This document shows positions 25,301 to 34,400 of a stretch of DNA of 64,000 nucleotides, one piece after another. The first letter of the stretch is position 1. Each line of letters opens with the position of its first letter. A program made the position numbers and the translations under genes. This DNA comes from Petrosia ficiformis (taxonomy: Eukaryota > Porifera > Demospongiae > Haplosclerida > Petrosiidae): contig OX345643.1 in the NCBI GenBank assembly GCA_947044365.1, forward strand, positions 4,606,001 to 4,670,000, written 5' to 3'. The notes under the pieces were generated by a model. That model was not told the DNA's origin. It saw only the letters and a program-made list of their open reading frames with translations, and made no database searches.

Positions 25301-28300
25301 CTTTTTAAAGGTTCCTCTAGAAGTTTAGAAATATAATTTAAGATAAAACAGCTATTAGTTCCAGTTTCTATGTAAGCTACAAGCAGCTTTCTTCCTGGTG
25401 GGCAGAGCCCAAGCAAGTGTCCTATTGTCTATTAATTGACCAAGCCCCCCGGAATGACGCAACTTCCTTACATATATAACACATATGCATGTGACACAAC
25501 CATAATTAATTATAAGTTATACATTGAAACGTGTGGAAAGCAATCTTAGGAATCCCCCTGTGGGTCTTAGTATGTCCCGCATAATTAAAATAATAAGCTG
25601 TTGCGCTTCATGCATGACATAATTACTGAATGATGGACACCACAAAGCAATCATAGGGATACTTTTTTCTTCATACATTTTGTCCATTTCATGTACCATT
25701 ACCATTACCATTGCCATTACCATTTCATGTACCATTACCATTACCATTTCCATTACCGTTACAGTTACCATTGCCATTACCATTTCATGTACCATTACCA
25801 TTGCCATTACCATTTCATGTACCATTACCATTACCATTACCATTGCCATTACCATTACCATTACCATTTCCATTACCATTACCATTTCATGTACCATTAC
25901 CATTACCATTACCATTTCCATTACCATTACAGTTACCATTTCCATTACCATTTCATGTACCATTACCATTGCCATTACCATTACCATTTCATGTACCATT
26001 ACCATTACCATTGCCATTACCATTTCATGTACCATTACCATTGCCATTACCATTGCCATTGCCATTACCATTACCATTACCATTTCATGTACCATTAGAG
26101 GGTTATATAGCAGGCAAACAATTTAACAACAAAAAAAATGGAATGCCTTTAATGATATTCATAGCACAGGAAATGTTATTTCATCAAACCCACAAGTGTT
26201 TCAATAGAGTGAGAATATATAAACCAAGATTATTTCCCAATAATTGATACTGGTTAACATCGGCAACATTGATGCTGTTCAATTTTTGGGAGGAGGGTAT
26301 TATTGCCATCGCCGGTAATAACTTATCCTCCAATTTCAAAAACTATTTAAAGTTGATAACAGTGACCAATATTAGTGATATTGTAGTTGTGAGTGATGCA
26401 AGGGGTTTGGGAATCAGTATGTATGTAGAAGAGAAACATTGATGTACAAATCTTTAACAGGTAAGCAAAATAAATAAGTGTGATATGTTGAGTTTCAACA
26501 GTCATTTAGGAGCACTTCAGTTTATCAAAGATCTGTGTACTTTTGATTCGTGTACTTGATTGGAGTTACACTTAATGCATCAGTATTTAGAATACACAAG
26601 ATGGTAGAGATATTAGTGCTGACAACAATGATTGTAAGTCATTGCAAAGCAAGGGATACTTTTTCTCAATATGTTATTACAATTGAAATACATGGGCACC
26701 CATTTTTTCCTGTCCCATCCCTACATAGAGAGTACTACTGTACTCTCAAATTGACAGATGAATCTCAATTTTTTTTAATTAGATGAAGTTTATTTGTCAA
26801 AGAAGAGACATTGTTTAACACCAGTACAAATACAAGTACAGTAAAGTTTAAATCTTTTACATTTACATTAAAAAAATAATTCTTTGTTTTCATACATGTG
26901 CTTCATTACCATCCTGACAGTGCTCATTATTTGGGAGTTTGAGCATGTAAACATGTACATTATTCCGTATATTCTTTTATGCGCGCTAATATTTTAATTT
27001 TTATTATCAAACATGTGATCTTATAGTACAAAAAAGACAGAGCAATATCAAGCAGGCAAAAGAAAGTGAATAGGCCAGAGATTGTGTGAAAGAGATAGTG
27101 AGCATTTTCTCCAACTACACCTCTTCAGGCTTGCTGCACAGATAGCCGGCTGGCAGTGAAGAACGATATTAATTTGCCAAAAATCAATGACACTAATTGC
27201 CTGAAAAAAATGAATGTGGCCTGTGTGGAACCCTCACCGTTGGGGCACAGTAAAATATACATTCACTAATTCTTACGTACAAACATCCCATAAAAACTAA
27301 AAAAAAGTCGGTTTCTGCAAGACATACTGACAGAACTGAGCATACGCTGCGCGGGGTGATAAACAACTACGACTTACACATACAAACGAATACTCATTAT
27401 ACAAGTAGTGAACAGAGCTAAAATAAAGTATAGTTCATACAATATTATAAGTTAAAACTATGCCTCACACTTTTGCTGAATTTGCTCCTCCAAAGACAGA
27501 GTACTAATTATGAATCACGTGCGCTTTCGCCGCTTGCGCGTGCGCCCGCATGGCAATAGCTAGGTGGAGCACTGGAGCTAGAAAGTGTTTGCCGTTTGGT
27601 TCGAGTACTTCGCTACCGATAGCCATGAAACAGGATCAGTTGTGTTTTGATGTATACAGTTGTCCCCACAAGTCTTCTCAAAGTCGGGAAACAGCAGCCA
27701 TGAGTTATAAAAATTATCATAACTTCGTAATTGATTGAAAGGTTATACATGTATATATATAACATATAACCTAGAAAAAGTAGTTTTGTTCCTTGACATT
27801 TACAAATAACATCTTGGCAAATTTGCTAAATTATACATAGCCCTGTCATACCACAGATGTGCTGAACTATATTATCTCAAACCCACAAGAGGACTGAGTG
27901 CTTGATTACGAATACTTTCAGTCTTACCTCAAAGAGTACAAGAACATAATTTGACTTGTGTTAGTTTGTCTTTCATTATGTTGAAAACGTTTCCATTATT
28001 CTTGTTATAATTATGTAGAATCGCAAATCTCCTTATTATGCTTTATCTTTAGCTCTGATATACCAAATAGTGAATACATATTTGTATGGGTCTGGAAAGA
28101 TGAATTTCAAATGATTTAATTAGTGATGTGTTAATTAAAGGGGAGATGTCAAAACCCAACGAGTATCCAAACAAGGTTGGGATGGTACTAACATATGAGG
28201 TTAACATAGAACTGGTAGTCAGTGATTATAAAATAGATCATTAAGTCACCATAACATCCTGAGAATTTGGATGTCAAAAGAATTTTTGGAGGGTTCTGTC

Positions 28301-30648
28301 TTTCTGTCCTACTGTAAGAAATCATTACTCAAGAACAGAATTTAGCTGTAATAGTAGCAGGCAAAAATATTGAGTATTGTTGGAAAGCAGTGTCCTCTTT
28401 AGGCCTACATCAGGTGGGAATTTTGGTTCCTTGCTTACACTGAAATCCCTTCTCTTCAATTCTCTGCCTAGAGCAGTAATTTATTAGCTGATAATTAATT
28501 TTTAATAAACCACATGAACTAAACCGTAAATGTAGCATTGCATACTTTCCATTGCTGTTCACTTTGTTGGACTGTTTTTCTTGGTTACTATATAGACCCT
28601 TTAGGTGTAGAGTTCAGCTTTAAGGATATTAAGCTGTGAAACATCCAAAAACAAAGTTTTAAAAAACCCACAATTTAATAAATTCATGTTAACCTGCATT
28701 TTGTATCATTTTCATGGAGTAGACTATTTATAACTGCAGAATTACAAAACACAATTTTAACCCTATAGAATTGCAAGAAACCCATAGATGCACATACATC
28801 AACGGTTAATGAGTTAGCTAATTATTTATGTGGGTGTGTGGACAATCAATCAATTAACCACATCTCCTCTTCTTGGACTACCCCTAGCTGCGTGGAGGTA
28901 CTATCATTACATAAGGAAGTGCTATATTAACAAATGAATGTCATTATGTAAACCCACAAGTGTGCTGTTAGAGTCAGTGTTTATAAACCAGATTAAGTCA
29001 CAACTGATTACCACTTTCAGGAGACTTCTGGTGACAACTGAATACATAATTTAATTTTTGGAGGAGAGTTTTGTTTTTCTGCCCCACTGGTAAGAAATCG
29101 TTACTCTCCGATTTGAATTTTGAACTTAAGAGTAAATAAAATACTGGTGTGAAGTATTGTAGTATTCAAAATAGTATAGTACTTACACAAACCACAAAAT
29201 ACAATAATGAGTATTCATAATGTGACACCAATAAAGGTCTTGATTAGATACACTTCGCTTGTGGTCATTACTTCATATAAGGATAGTATAGTAAAGGTCA
29301 TTCACATTCACCATGACCTCAGGAAAATGTTCATAACTTTAGTTTGGAATGACGAACAATCTTTTTACCTCCACCAATTTAATATAATAGTCCTTCTCGT
29401 TTTTTTTGTTTGTCAATCCATTGCTTCATTATTGATATTAACCTTATAACTATACACTATATTACATATAAAGTCATCACATTATAATTCTGAGGACATC
29501 ATGAATGTGAACAGACCTATAGCTATATTACACATTCAAAATAGTTTAATACTTATATATACAAACTACAGAATACAATAATGTCATGCTTGAGTAAGAA
29601 CAAAAACATCCTGATATAACCCTAACAATGTCAGTACTCCTAACATAATTCTTAAACCATATGAGACTACATAATTTCGTGACTTCTTATAGGAAGAAAT
29701 AACCTCACTTGTGCATTAACCTTTACTGAACATGCCACATTAAACACTTAATACACCATAAATTATGTAATAGTTCTAACACACTTTACTGTGATTACGT
29801 GTTTTAATGTAGCATGAGGGCGGGTCAATAAAGGTTGAGTTTACATAATGCACGAGCCGAAGTGTGCAATAAGTGATTTAATGTTCAATCATGTGACGCA
29901 TTATCTGCACTCTGATTGGCCACAGGTCACATGATCAGCAATAAATAATTATATATTGTATATTTATTTATTTATAATTATTGTATTTTAATGAGAGCTA
30001 AAGGGAAAACCTCATGTAACGGTATTGCCAACAATAATAGTACCTTCTCTGTCTGTCTGTCTGTCATATTACATTTCTAGTGTTTGGTTACATTTTCACA
30101 AGTAGCTGTGCAATAGGCAGTTAATGGATTCTTACACTGTTTCAAACATGATCAGGTGAGTATATGAAATGTGATTGGCTCAATGTCACATGATAATTAT
30201 ACTGAATTTTTTTATAGAATTTAATGTTATAGTGCATACATTAGCATTTAAAATCTTTAGTGAGTAGTTAATTTGGGGTCTACTGATTCTGTGTTTTAAA
30301 CTATCACACACGTAACCATTGCCTCAATATACGGTTACTATGGTAACATAATCATTATTGTTATTATAGTTAATTATATTAGAATAATATTATAGCAATA
30401 ACAAACAGGTGAGCTTACCGACAGAACAGTCCAATCTTGCCCATAAACGAAAGAATAGTTACAATATAATCCATCATATTCCGGAAACTACATAAGTGAA
30501 TACACAATATCCCATATAGTTATTATTACAATTTATATATCCATACCTCAGCTGATTCTATTTGCCCTGTGACCATCAGCAGGAATACAGGACTCTTTTC
30601 AGATGTTCTAGTTATTGCAGGACTAAGTGATCTAATTCTTTCAGCCAT
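11146..30648 (-). CDS. B9D1: B9D1 (B9 domain-containing protein 1), complete seven-exon gene
   Basis: Seven coding exons on the minus strand join in frame: 30648-30547, 30487-30419, 16309-16198, 15191-15095, 12236-12174, 11442-11375 and 11267-11146. Together they give 633 bases, or 210 residues plus TGA, close to the roughly 200 residues usual for B9D1. All junctions are GT-AG. Recognisable family stretches in order are [107 protein letters not shown] and [14 protein letters not shown]. The family is part of the MKS/tectonic complex at the ciliary transition zone, where it gates entry of membrane proteins; that role is known from family members, not visible here. Intron 2 spans 14 kb and holds nine small-RNA genes on the opposite strand. 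An AATAAA lies only a few bases after the stop. Identification is secure; the 5' UTR was not located. Confidence 0.93.
12758..13012. mobile_element. hAT-type MITE, TAGTGTTG family (copy B1)
   Basis: It is flanked by perfect 8-base CTTTCTTG (12750-12757 and 13013-13020). The copy in duplication A (from about 1568 to 1825) has lost its right end by a deletion of roughly 95 bases. Confidence 0.75.
13294..13444 (+). ncRNA. Sm-type small RNA gene, copy 8
   Basis: CCCACAA is at 13294-13300 and TATTTAA at 13321-13327 (20 bases). ATTTTTTGG is at 13381-13389, with stem GGAGGTGGGTAA/TTACCCACC ending at 13444. It lies in the intron between B9D1 exons 5 and 4, on the opposite strand. Confidence 0.62.
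13575..13721 (+). ncRNA. Sm-type small RNA gene, copy 9
   Basis: CCCACAA is at 13575-13581, with a weak TATA-like TTTTTAA 20 bases later. ATTTTTTGG is at 13656-13664, with stem GGAGGTGGGTAA/TTACCCACC. It lies 131 bases downstream of copy 8 in the same B9D1 intron and in the same orientation. Confidence 0.62.
13915..14135. mobile_element. hAT-type MITE, TAGTGTTG family (copy B2)
   Basis: This is the duplicate of the element at 2659-2890 and keeps the same flanking ATATGTAT (13907-13914, 14136-14143). The insertion therefore predates the segmental duplication. Confidence 0.75.
14244..14631. mobile_element. hAT-type MITE with CAGGACATAAACAAAGGTG ends
   Basis: Inverted ends CAGGACATAAACAAAGGTG and CACCTTCGTTTATGCTCTG, 8-base duplication GTTGGTAT (14236-14243, 14632-14639). 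It is absent from duplication A. Internal copies of CTTCGAAGGT occur repeatedly. Confidence 0.85.
16338..16460. repeat. TACA microsatellite
   Basis: (TACA)n just upstream of B9D1 exon 3 on the transcribed strand. Open frames on both strands here (all Tyr/Met/Cys/Val or Thr/Ile/His) are artefacts of the repeat. Confidence 0.9.
17141..17318 (+). ncRNA. Sm-type small RNA gene, copy 10
   Basis: CCCACAA is at 17141-17147 and TATATAA at 17168-17174 (20 bases). The ATACTAT/ATAGTAT stem lies before a seven-T Sm-like tract (17245-17254). The terminal hairpin is GGAGGAGGGTAGA...ATTACCCTC. It lies in B9D1 intron 2. Confidence 0.65.
17733..18022. mobile_element. Near-perfect fold-back element
   Basis: Left arm 17733-17865 and right arm 17890-18022 are almost perfect inverted repeats around a 24-base loop (ends CAAGAATAATAAAAAAAC / GTTTTTTTATTATTCTTG). 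Related, non-palindromic segments occur at about 28,130-28,215, 44,820-44,990 and 55,925-56,105. It lies in B9D1 intron 2. Confidence 0.8.
18780..18948 (+). ncRNA. Sm-type small RNA gene, copy 11
   Basis: CCCACAA is at 18780-18786 and TATATAA at 18807-18813 (20 bases). The body is unlike its partner copy at 6,193. ATTTTTTGG is at 18894-18902. The hairpin is GGAGGAGGGTTAATGCTT...AAGTATTACCCTC, with internal CACCA/TTGGT. Confidence 0.65.
19369..19519 (+). ncRNA. Sm-type small RNA gene, copy 12 (Sm tract altered)
   Basis: CCCACAA is at 19369-19375 and TATATAA at 19396-19402 (20 bases). The Sm-like tract reads ATTTTTCAAAGG and so has lost its GG. The stem GGAGGGTA/TACCCTCC and apical CACCACATTGGTG are kept. 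Possibly inactive. Confidence 0.5.
21124..21308 (+). ncRNA. Sm-type small RNA gene, copy 13
   Basis: CCCACAA is at 21124-21130 and TTTATAA at 21151-21157 (20 bases). ATTTTTGG is at 21251-21258. The terminal stem GGAGGAGGAATT pairs with AATTTCCTCC, so the bases differ from other copies but pairing is kept. The apical part reads GCCACACTGGT. Confidence 0.65.
21335..21714. mobile_element. hAT-type MITE related to the GGGCGATACC family
   Basis: Ends TAAGGTGGGCAATACC and GTATCGCCCATCCCTAA, target duplication CAATGAAG (21327-21334, 21715-21722). Duplication A has the empty site near 8,487. The body contains GC-richer sequence unlike its surroundings. Confidence 0.85.
21930..22195. repeat. ACCATT-type satellite with ATTTACCATTA variants
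   Basis: Imperfect repeats of TTACCATTA and ACATTTACCATT directly upstream of small-RNA copy 14. A remnant (8,880-8,960) occupies the same place before copy 7. Confidence 0.75.
22266..22413 (+). ncRNA. Sm-type small RNA gene, copy 14
   Basis: CCCACAA is at 22266-22272 and TATATAA at 22293-22299 (20 bases). The ACAGCA/TGCTGT hairpin precedes ATTTTTTGG (22363-22371). The terminal hairpin and the following CCGAATTTT match copies 7 and 15. Confidence 0.68.
22974..23376. mobile_element. Imperfect fold-back element
   Basis: TTATATCCTA..AGTACACCTTGTTTG on the left pairs with CAAACAAGGTGCACTAGGATATAA on the right; arms of about 190 bases with scattered mismatches meet near 23,178. Both strands look open for 60-75 codons, but only because the arms are AT-rich. 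Confidence 0.6.
23445..23592 (+). ncRNA. Sm-type small RNA gene, copy 15
   Basis: CCCACAA is at 23445-23451 and TATATAA at 23472-23478 (20 bases). The ACAGCA/TGCTGT hairpin, ATTTTTTGG (23542-23550) and the GGAG...CTCC terminal hairpin are intact. It lies outside the tandem duplication, in B9D1 intron 2. Confidence 0.68.
23946..24190. mobile_element. Degenerate MITE of the GGGCGATACC family
   Basis: TTAGTGATGGCTGATACC and GGTATCATATCACCAATCACTA are imperfectly inverted ends of the same family as 5539-6137. The body is diverged. Confidence 0.5.
24734..24900 (+). ncRNA. Sm-type small RNA gene, copy 16
   Basis: CCCACAA is at 24734-24740 and TATATAA at 24761-24767 (20 bases). The body after the TATA box is different from copies 7, 14 and 15 but keeps the ACAGCA/TGCTGT hairpin. 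Eight extra bases then separate that hairpin from ATTTTTTGG (24846-24854). The terminal stem is GGAG(G)AGTGTA...TACACTCC: the G-to-T change on the 5' side matches the A in the 3' strand. Confidence 0.65.
25200..25665. mobile_element. Diverged MITE of the CCTATGATTGCTTT family
   Basis: TGTCCCTATGATTGCTCC, AATGACGCAACTTCCTTAC and GGAAAGCAATCTTAGGA are present, followed by a reversed fragment ending GGACACCACAAAGCAATC. It is more diverged than the copies near 59-62 kb. Confidence 0.5.
25690..26098. repeat. ACCATT hexamer satellite
   Basis: About 400 bases of ACCATTACC/GCCATT hexamers, interrupted at intervals by TTTCATGTACC. Several frames on both strands are open because no frame can form a stop. 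A shorter relative lies at 21,930-22,190 and another near 24,430-24,490. Confidence 0.9.
26189..26331 (+). ncRNA. Sm-type small RNA gene, copy 17
   Basis: CCCACAA is at 26189-26195 and TATATAA at 26216-26222 (20 bases). AATTTTTGG begins at 26281. The 3' hairpin is long: GGAGGAGGGTATTATTGCC pairs with GGTAATAACTTATCCTCC around loop ATCGCC. The body is unrelated to other copies. Confidence 0.65.
26340..28900. other. No gene recognised (B9D1 intron 2)
   Basis: AT-rich sequence between small-RNA copies 17 and 18. A decayed promoter-like CAAACCCACAAG occurs at 27,869 without a usable TATA box, Sm tract or stem. A short CpG-rich patch (27,480-27,600) stands out. Short open frames here have no recognisable similarity. 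Confidence 0.5.
28953..29109 (+). ncRNA. Sm-type small RNA gene, copy 18
   Basis: CCCACAA is at 28953-28959 and TTTATAA at 28980-28986 (20 bases). AGGAAGT again lies 32 bases upstream of CCCACAA. AATTTTTGG is followed by GGAGGAGAGT pairing with ACTCTCC, with apical GCCCCACTGGT. It is the most diverged copy, yet it keeps every element and spacing. Confidence 0.65.
29110..30418. other. No gene recognised (B9D1 intron 2, proximal part)
   Basis: AT-rich. It contains a diverged repeat with CACGAGCCGAAGTGTGC near 29,850 and TCTGTCTGTCTGTC near 30,050. No small-RNA gene copy and no exon between copy 18 and B9D1 exon 2. Confidence 0.5.
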
Positions 30649-30914
30649 CTGTTAGAAGATATTTGTTGGCAAGGAAACAGATAGTTCGTTAAGAGTTAAA
30701 AATTAAATCTCCGCCCATATAAGTTAATAAGTTAAAAGTTTACTGACTGGACGTTCTCTGTGTTGTCTTTCTACAGTTCAAACATCAGATAATTTAAGGT
30801 AAAATAACCTAAATATGTAGTTAAATCACTTCAAAATACCTATGCCAAGACGATATATATATAGTATGATGGTGGGCATTGGTGACATCATCTCTGATGT
30901 AGTGAGTTCTATAT

Positions 30915-30960
<46 letters not shown>

Positions 30961-31437
30961 CCTTCCATGTGCACACTATGCAGGAGATGTCACCATCATA
31001 TGCTATATTGTATTATATAGTATGCTAATAGGTCCTATATATATACTGCATATAGGACCCTTGTTTTGTGTCCTCGGATGTGATCTAGCCCTTGCAGGCT
31101 CGGGCTATATCACATCCTTGGACAAAAAACCCAGGTCCTATATTTTGTATATAGGACCTGTTGGCATACTATATATATTACATATATAATTATATACATA
31201 TATATATATGATTATATTATATTATATAATTATGCATGTATTAAATTTTGTAGATGTAATGGATGTGTGTACATAAATACAATTATAACACGCCTACTCG
31301 TGCTATATCAGATTTATAATCACCTCACCTTTGGGCCTATGGCCTTCATGCTCGGGGATTATATATAATTTATTTATTATAATTATTCTGTCACAGTCAA
31401 ATTTCTATAGGCTGTTATGGTAATTAGAGATTAGAAC
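30649..31437. promoter_or_regulatory. Intergenic region between divergent B9D1 and CD225 gene 1
   Basis: B9D1 starts leftward at 30648 and CD225 gene 1 starts rightward at 31438, so 789 bases hold both promoters. Much of it is repeat: a (TA)n run near 30,908-30,956 and nested palindromes to 31,170. No core-promoter motif can be assigned with confidence. Confidence 0.45.
31019..31170. mobile_element. Fold-back element with nested palindrome
   Basis: Outer arms AGTATGCTAATAGGTCC and its near-perfect complement GGACCTGTTGGCATACT bound a 152-base element. Inside it, TATATAGGACC repeats inverted, and GGATGTGAT..AGCCC pairs with GGGCT..ATCACATCC. Just outside, GGTGACATC (30,877 region) and GATGTCACC (30,987 region) form a further inverted pair. 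Confidence 0.6.
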
Positions 31438-34400
31438 ATGGAAGGTAATATAGATGTATTTCTGGTTAATTAGAACATAAGCCATAATGTTTTTAATTAT
31501 GCATTTATAGGAACTAGCTGTCCACCTCAAAATCCATCCCCATCAACTGATGATCACTCAGAAGTAAGTTGAATTACTGGGTCAGTGGGTCAACTGGAAT
31601 ATACAGCACCTCATTAATAGGACACACCCCTTGATCCTACGGTCTCTTGTCATTAGGATTTTAATCTGTGTCACATTAAACCATTGCCATGCCCACTTCT
31701 GGTGCCGTATATTCCAGTTGATCCGAATTATATGCTCTTAGTTTGTGGGTTTTGATATAGGGAATAATAAAGTGGCTTTTCTTCCAGTGAGAAGTATATC
31801 TGTTATGTGTGGGCTTGGGATTTGCATTGATAATATACAACTAAATTATGCACTCCTTTCGGATGAATAGCCACTATGATTATTAAATATCATCATAATG
31901 TTATACACATGTACTTTATGTTGTAAAAGCTCTGTTCTATAGTGGTGACATGAATAATAAATAAACTAACTATGTTATACTTTATATTCTGTTCTATAGT
32001 GGTGACATGAATAATAAATAAACTATACTTTATATTCTGTTCTATAGTGGTGACATGAATAATAAATAAACTAACTATGTTATACTTTATATTCTGTTCT
32101 ATAATGGTGACATGAATAATAAATAAACTAACCATGTTATACTTTATATTCTGTTCTATAGTGGTGACATGAATAATAAATAAACTAACTATGTTATACT
32201 TTATATTCTGTTCTATAATGGTGACATGAATAATAAATAAACTAACCATGTTATACTTTTTATTCTGTTCTATAGTGGTGACATGAATAATAATAAACTA
32301 ACTATGTTATACTTTATATACTGTTCTATAGTGGTGACATGAATAATAAATAAACTATACTAAAAGGAAACTAATGTTATTCGATTATTGTTATTCTAGG
32401 AATTTATATTGCGTAATAGTTTATAACTTTATAATTTATACATGTATGTATGCTGTATTACAATATACATAAGGGTACATGTCAGTGTTTTTGATAGGCT
32501 TATATGGCGCACCATTGGCCCAAAGAGCTTCTTATTTGGCACTGCACAATTCTCTTTGGGCGAGTGGCGCAATTAATTATGATTATATTGTCACTAACGG
32601 GATTACCTCTTTGTTAATTGGCTCAAGATGTATTTTCAATGGTGCTCACACTAACCATTTTTGAACCAATTTGGCCCATGCTTCAAAACTTATCAACAAC
32701 TCTGGTACACGTACATATATATACTGTATTAATGTTGTTTTTTCTACTTTGTTTCCATAGAGACTGAATCCTTCATACCCCCCACCAATGTATTCAGGGT
32801 ACACTACTCAACAAGGGCCAACTCAATTGTCGTCATACACAACCCAGTCTGATTATCCCACTCAACTGGGAGGTTACCATCCTCAAGGTTATCCTCAGCT
32901 TCCAGGCTATCATCAACCTCCAGGGTACTATCCTGACCCAACTAAAGGTACTATCATAATATTTACTGTATATTTTAGATGTAGGAGATTAAAATTAGTG
33001 TTGTTTTAGTTAACTATAACTATAACTAAAACCCCTTTTAGTTTAAGGCATTTTGACTTTTAGTTAATTACTAAATTACAAGTCTATTGCAATAACCATA
33101 ACTAACTAAAATGAAAATTGGTCACTTTTAGTTAGTTAACTAAAACTAAAACTAAAACCCTGTTAGTAAGCCTAATATTACCTTAGTTAAAAGTTAGAGA
33201 ATCCAGGCATACTAACGTCATTATTGTCACGGCACTCCCCCAATGTTTAGTCGTGTTCCCACATCCTTCAAATTTAAAGTTTTACAACACTGATTGAATG
33301 TCATGTATCACTGATACACTCCTCTATCCTTAATATATATCTTAGGGCAAACAAGGCTTTACAATATTCAAATTTTAAACGAATAATTATTTGTTAATTG
33401 TTCCTGTGTGAACACTAAATACAATTTAATTCCAATAATAAACACATAAACATGTTAACAATTCATTAACTAACACTCCTTACACATGTTTTTCTGTTAA
33501 TTCTCACTTCACAACAGTGTTTCCAATAAGTCTAAGGGCAGGGGGCCAATTTGGCTCTAAATAATTTATTATTGTGCCAGTGCTGAAATATTTTGTGCCA
33601 AAAGTGTTTCATGAAATTATTTCTTCAAACAATAAAAACACTGATTAATAACATTTCAAATAAAATGAGAGAGTGTATGTGAGAAAGTGAGAGATAGAAT
33701 GTATTTAATAATAATCAAATTCATCAGATTCAGATTCTTGCTGTTTTGGAGAGACAGTGACATAGCGGCGTTTCTTATTAGCAAGCCAGTTTAAATAGGC
33801 CTGATGGAAAGGAAAATCTTCAATTTTTGGAGAATGAATTAAGTTTCAAACGTATCAGTTGATCAAGATGGCAAGAACCTAGCCGATTTCTGGTTTTGTT
33901 TTTAATGATGTTTTGGGTTGAAAATCCCCGCTCAACTTGTGCTGTGCTTGCTGGATATGTAAGAACTACTTCGGCAAGAATGGATAGTGATGGGTATTGA
34001 ATTTTCATTCCCTCGTCTACAGCAAGCTTTAATGCAAATGTCTGAAGCTTCATTTTTCGGTAATTGGCACTCATGCAACGTTTAAACATCTCCCATTCTG
34101 ACTGACATTGACTTCTGTCAACAAACTCAGAATAATGTAGTGATAACACATCTAACTCGTCTTCACCGTATGTAGCTAGTACATCATCACTAGGTAAGTT
34201 CCCAGGATCGAATATTTTTGTAGCTTCTACTACTCCTTGTTGGGTACGAGGAAAACGAGATTTCAAATTATTTAGAACTTCTGTTACAAAATCAATACAG
34301 TCCTTCCTCGACTTTCTCTTCTCTTCATCTCCTGCCTCTATTACATCAATGTCTCCTTTTTCCATCTTTTCAATACATTCAGCTGCTTTTGGTCCCCATC

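Noticed and set aside
25517..26247. Long open frames on both strands (Met/Val, Pro/Leu, His/Tyr or Thr/Ile repeats)
   Set aside because: They are translations of the ACCATT satellite, which cannot form stops in several frames.
27869..28010. Possible nineteenth RNA copy
   Set aside because: CAAACCCACAAG is present, but there is no TATA box at 20 bases, no Sm tract and no GGAG/CTCC stem; at best a relic.
2033..29109. Interpretation of the RNA loci as ordinary MITEs
   Set aside because: No terminal inverted repeats or target duplications were found around them, all share one orientation, and diverged copies retain the internal motifs at fixed promoter spacing. Not fully excluded.
2033..29109. 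Direct claim that the RNA loci are spliced-leader genes
   Set aside because: I could not find a conserved leader exon followed by a GT donor after the expected start site; the 5' bodies differ between subfamilies.
31893..32249. 118-codon repetitive open frame, minus strand
   Set aside because: It reads through the 57-base minisatellite; 57 is divisible by three so the frame stays open by arithmetic. It lies in an intron.
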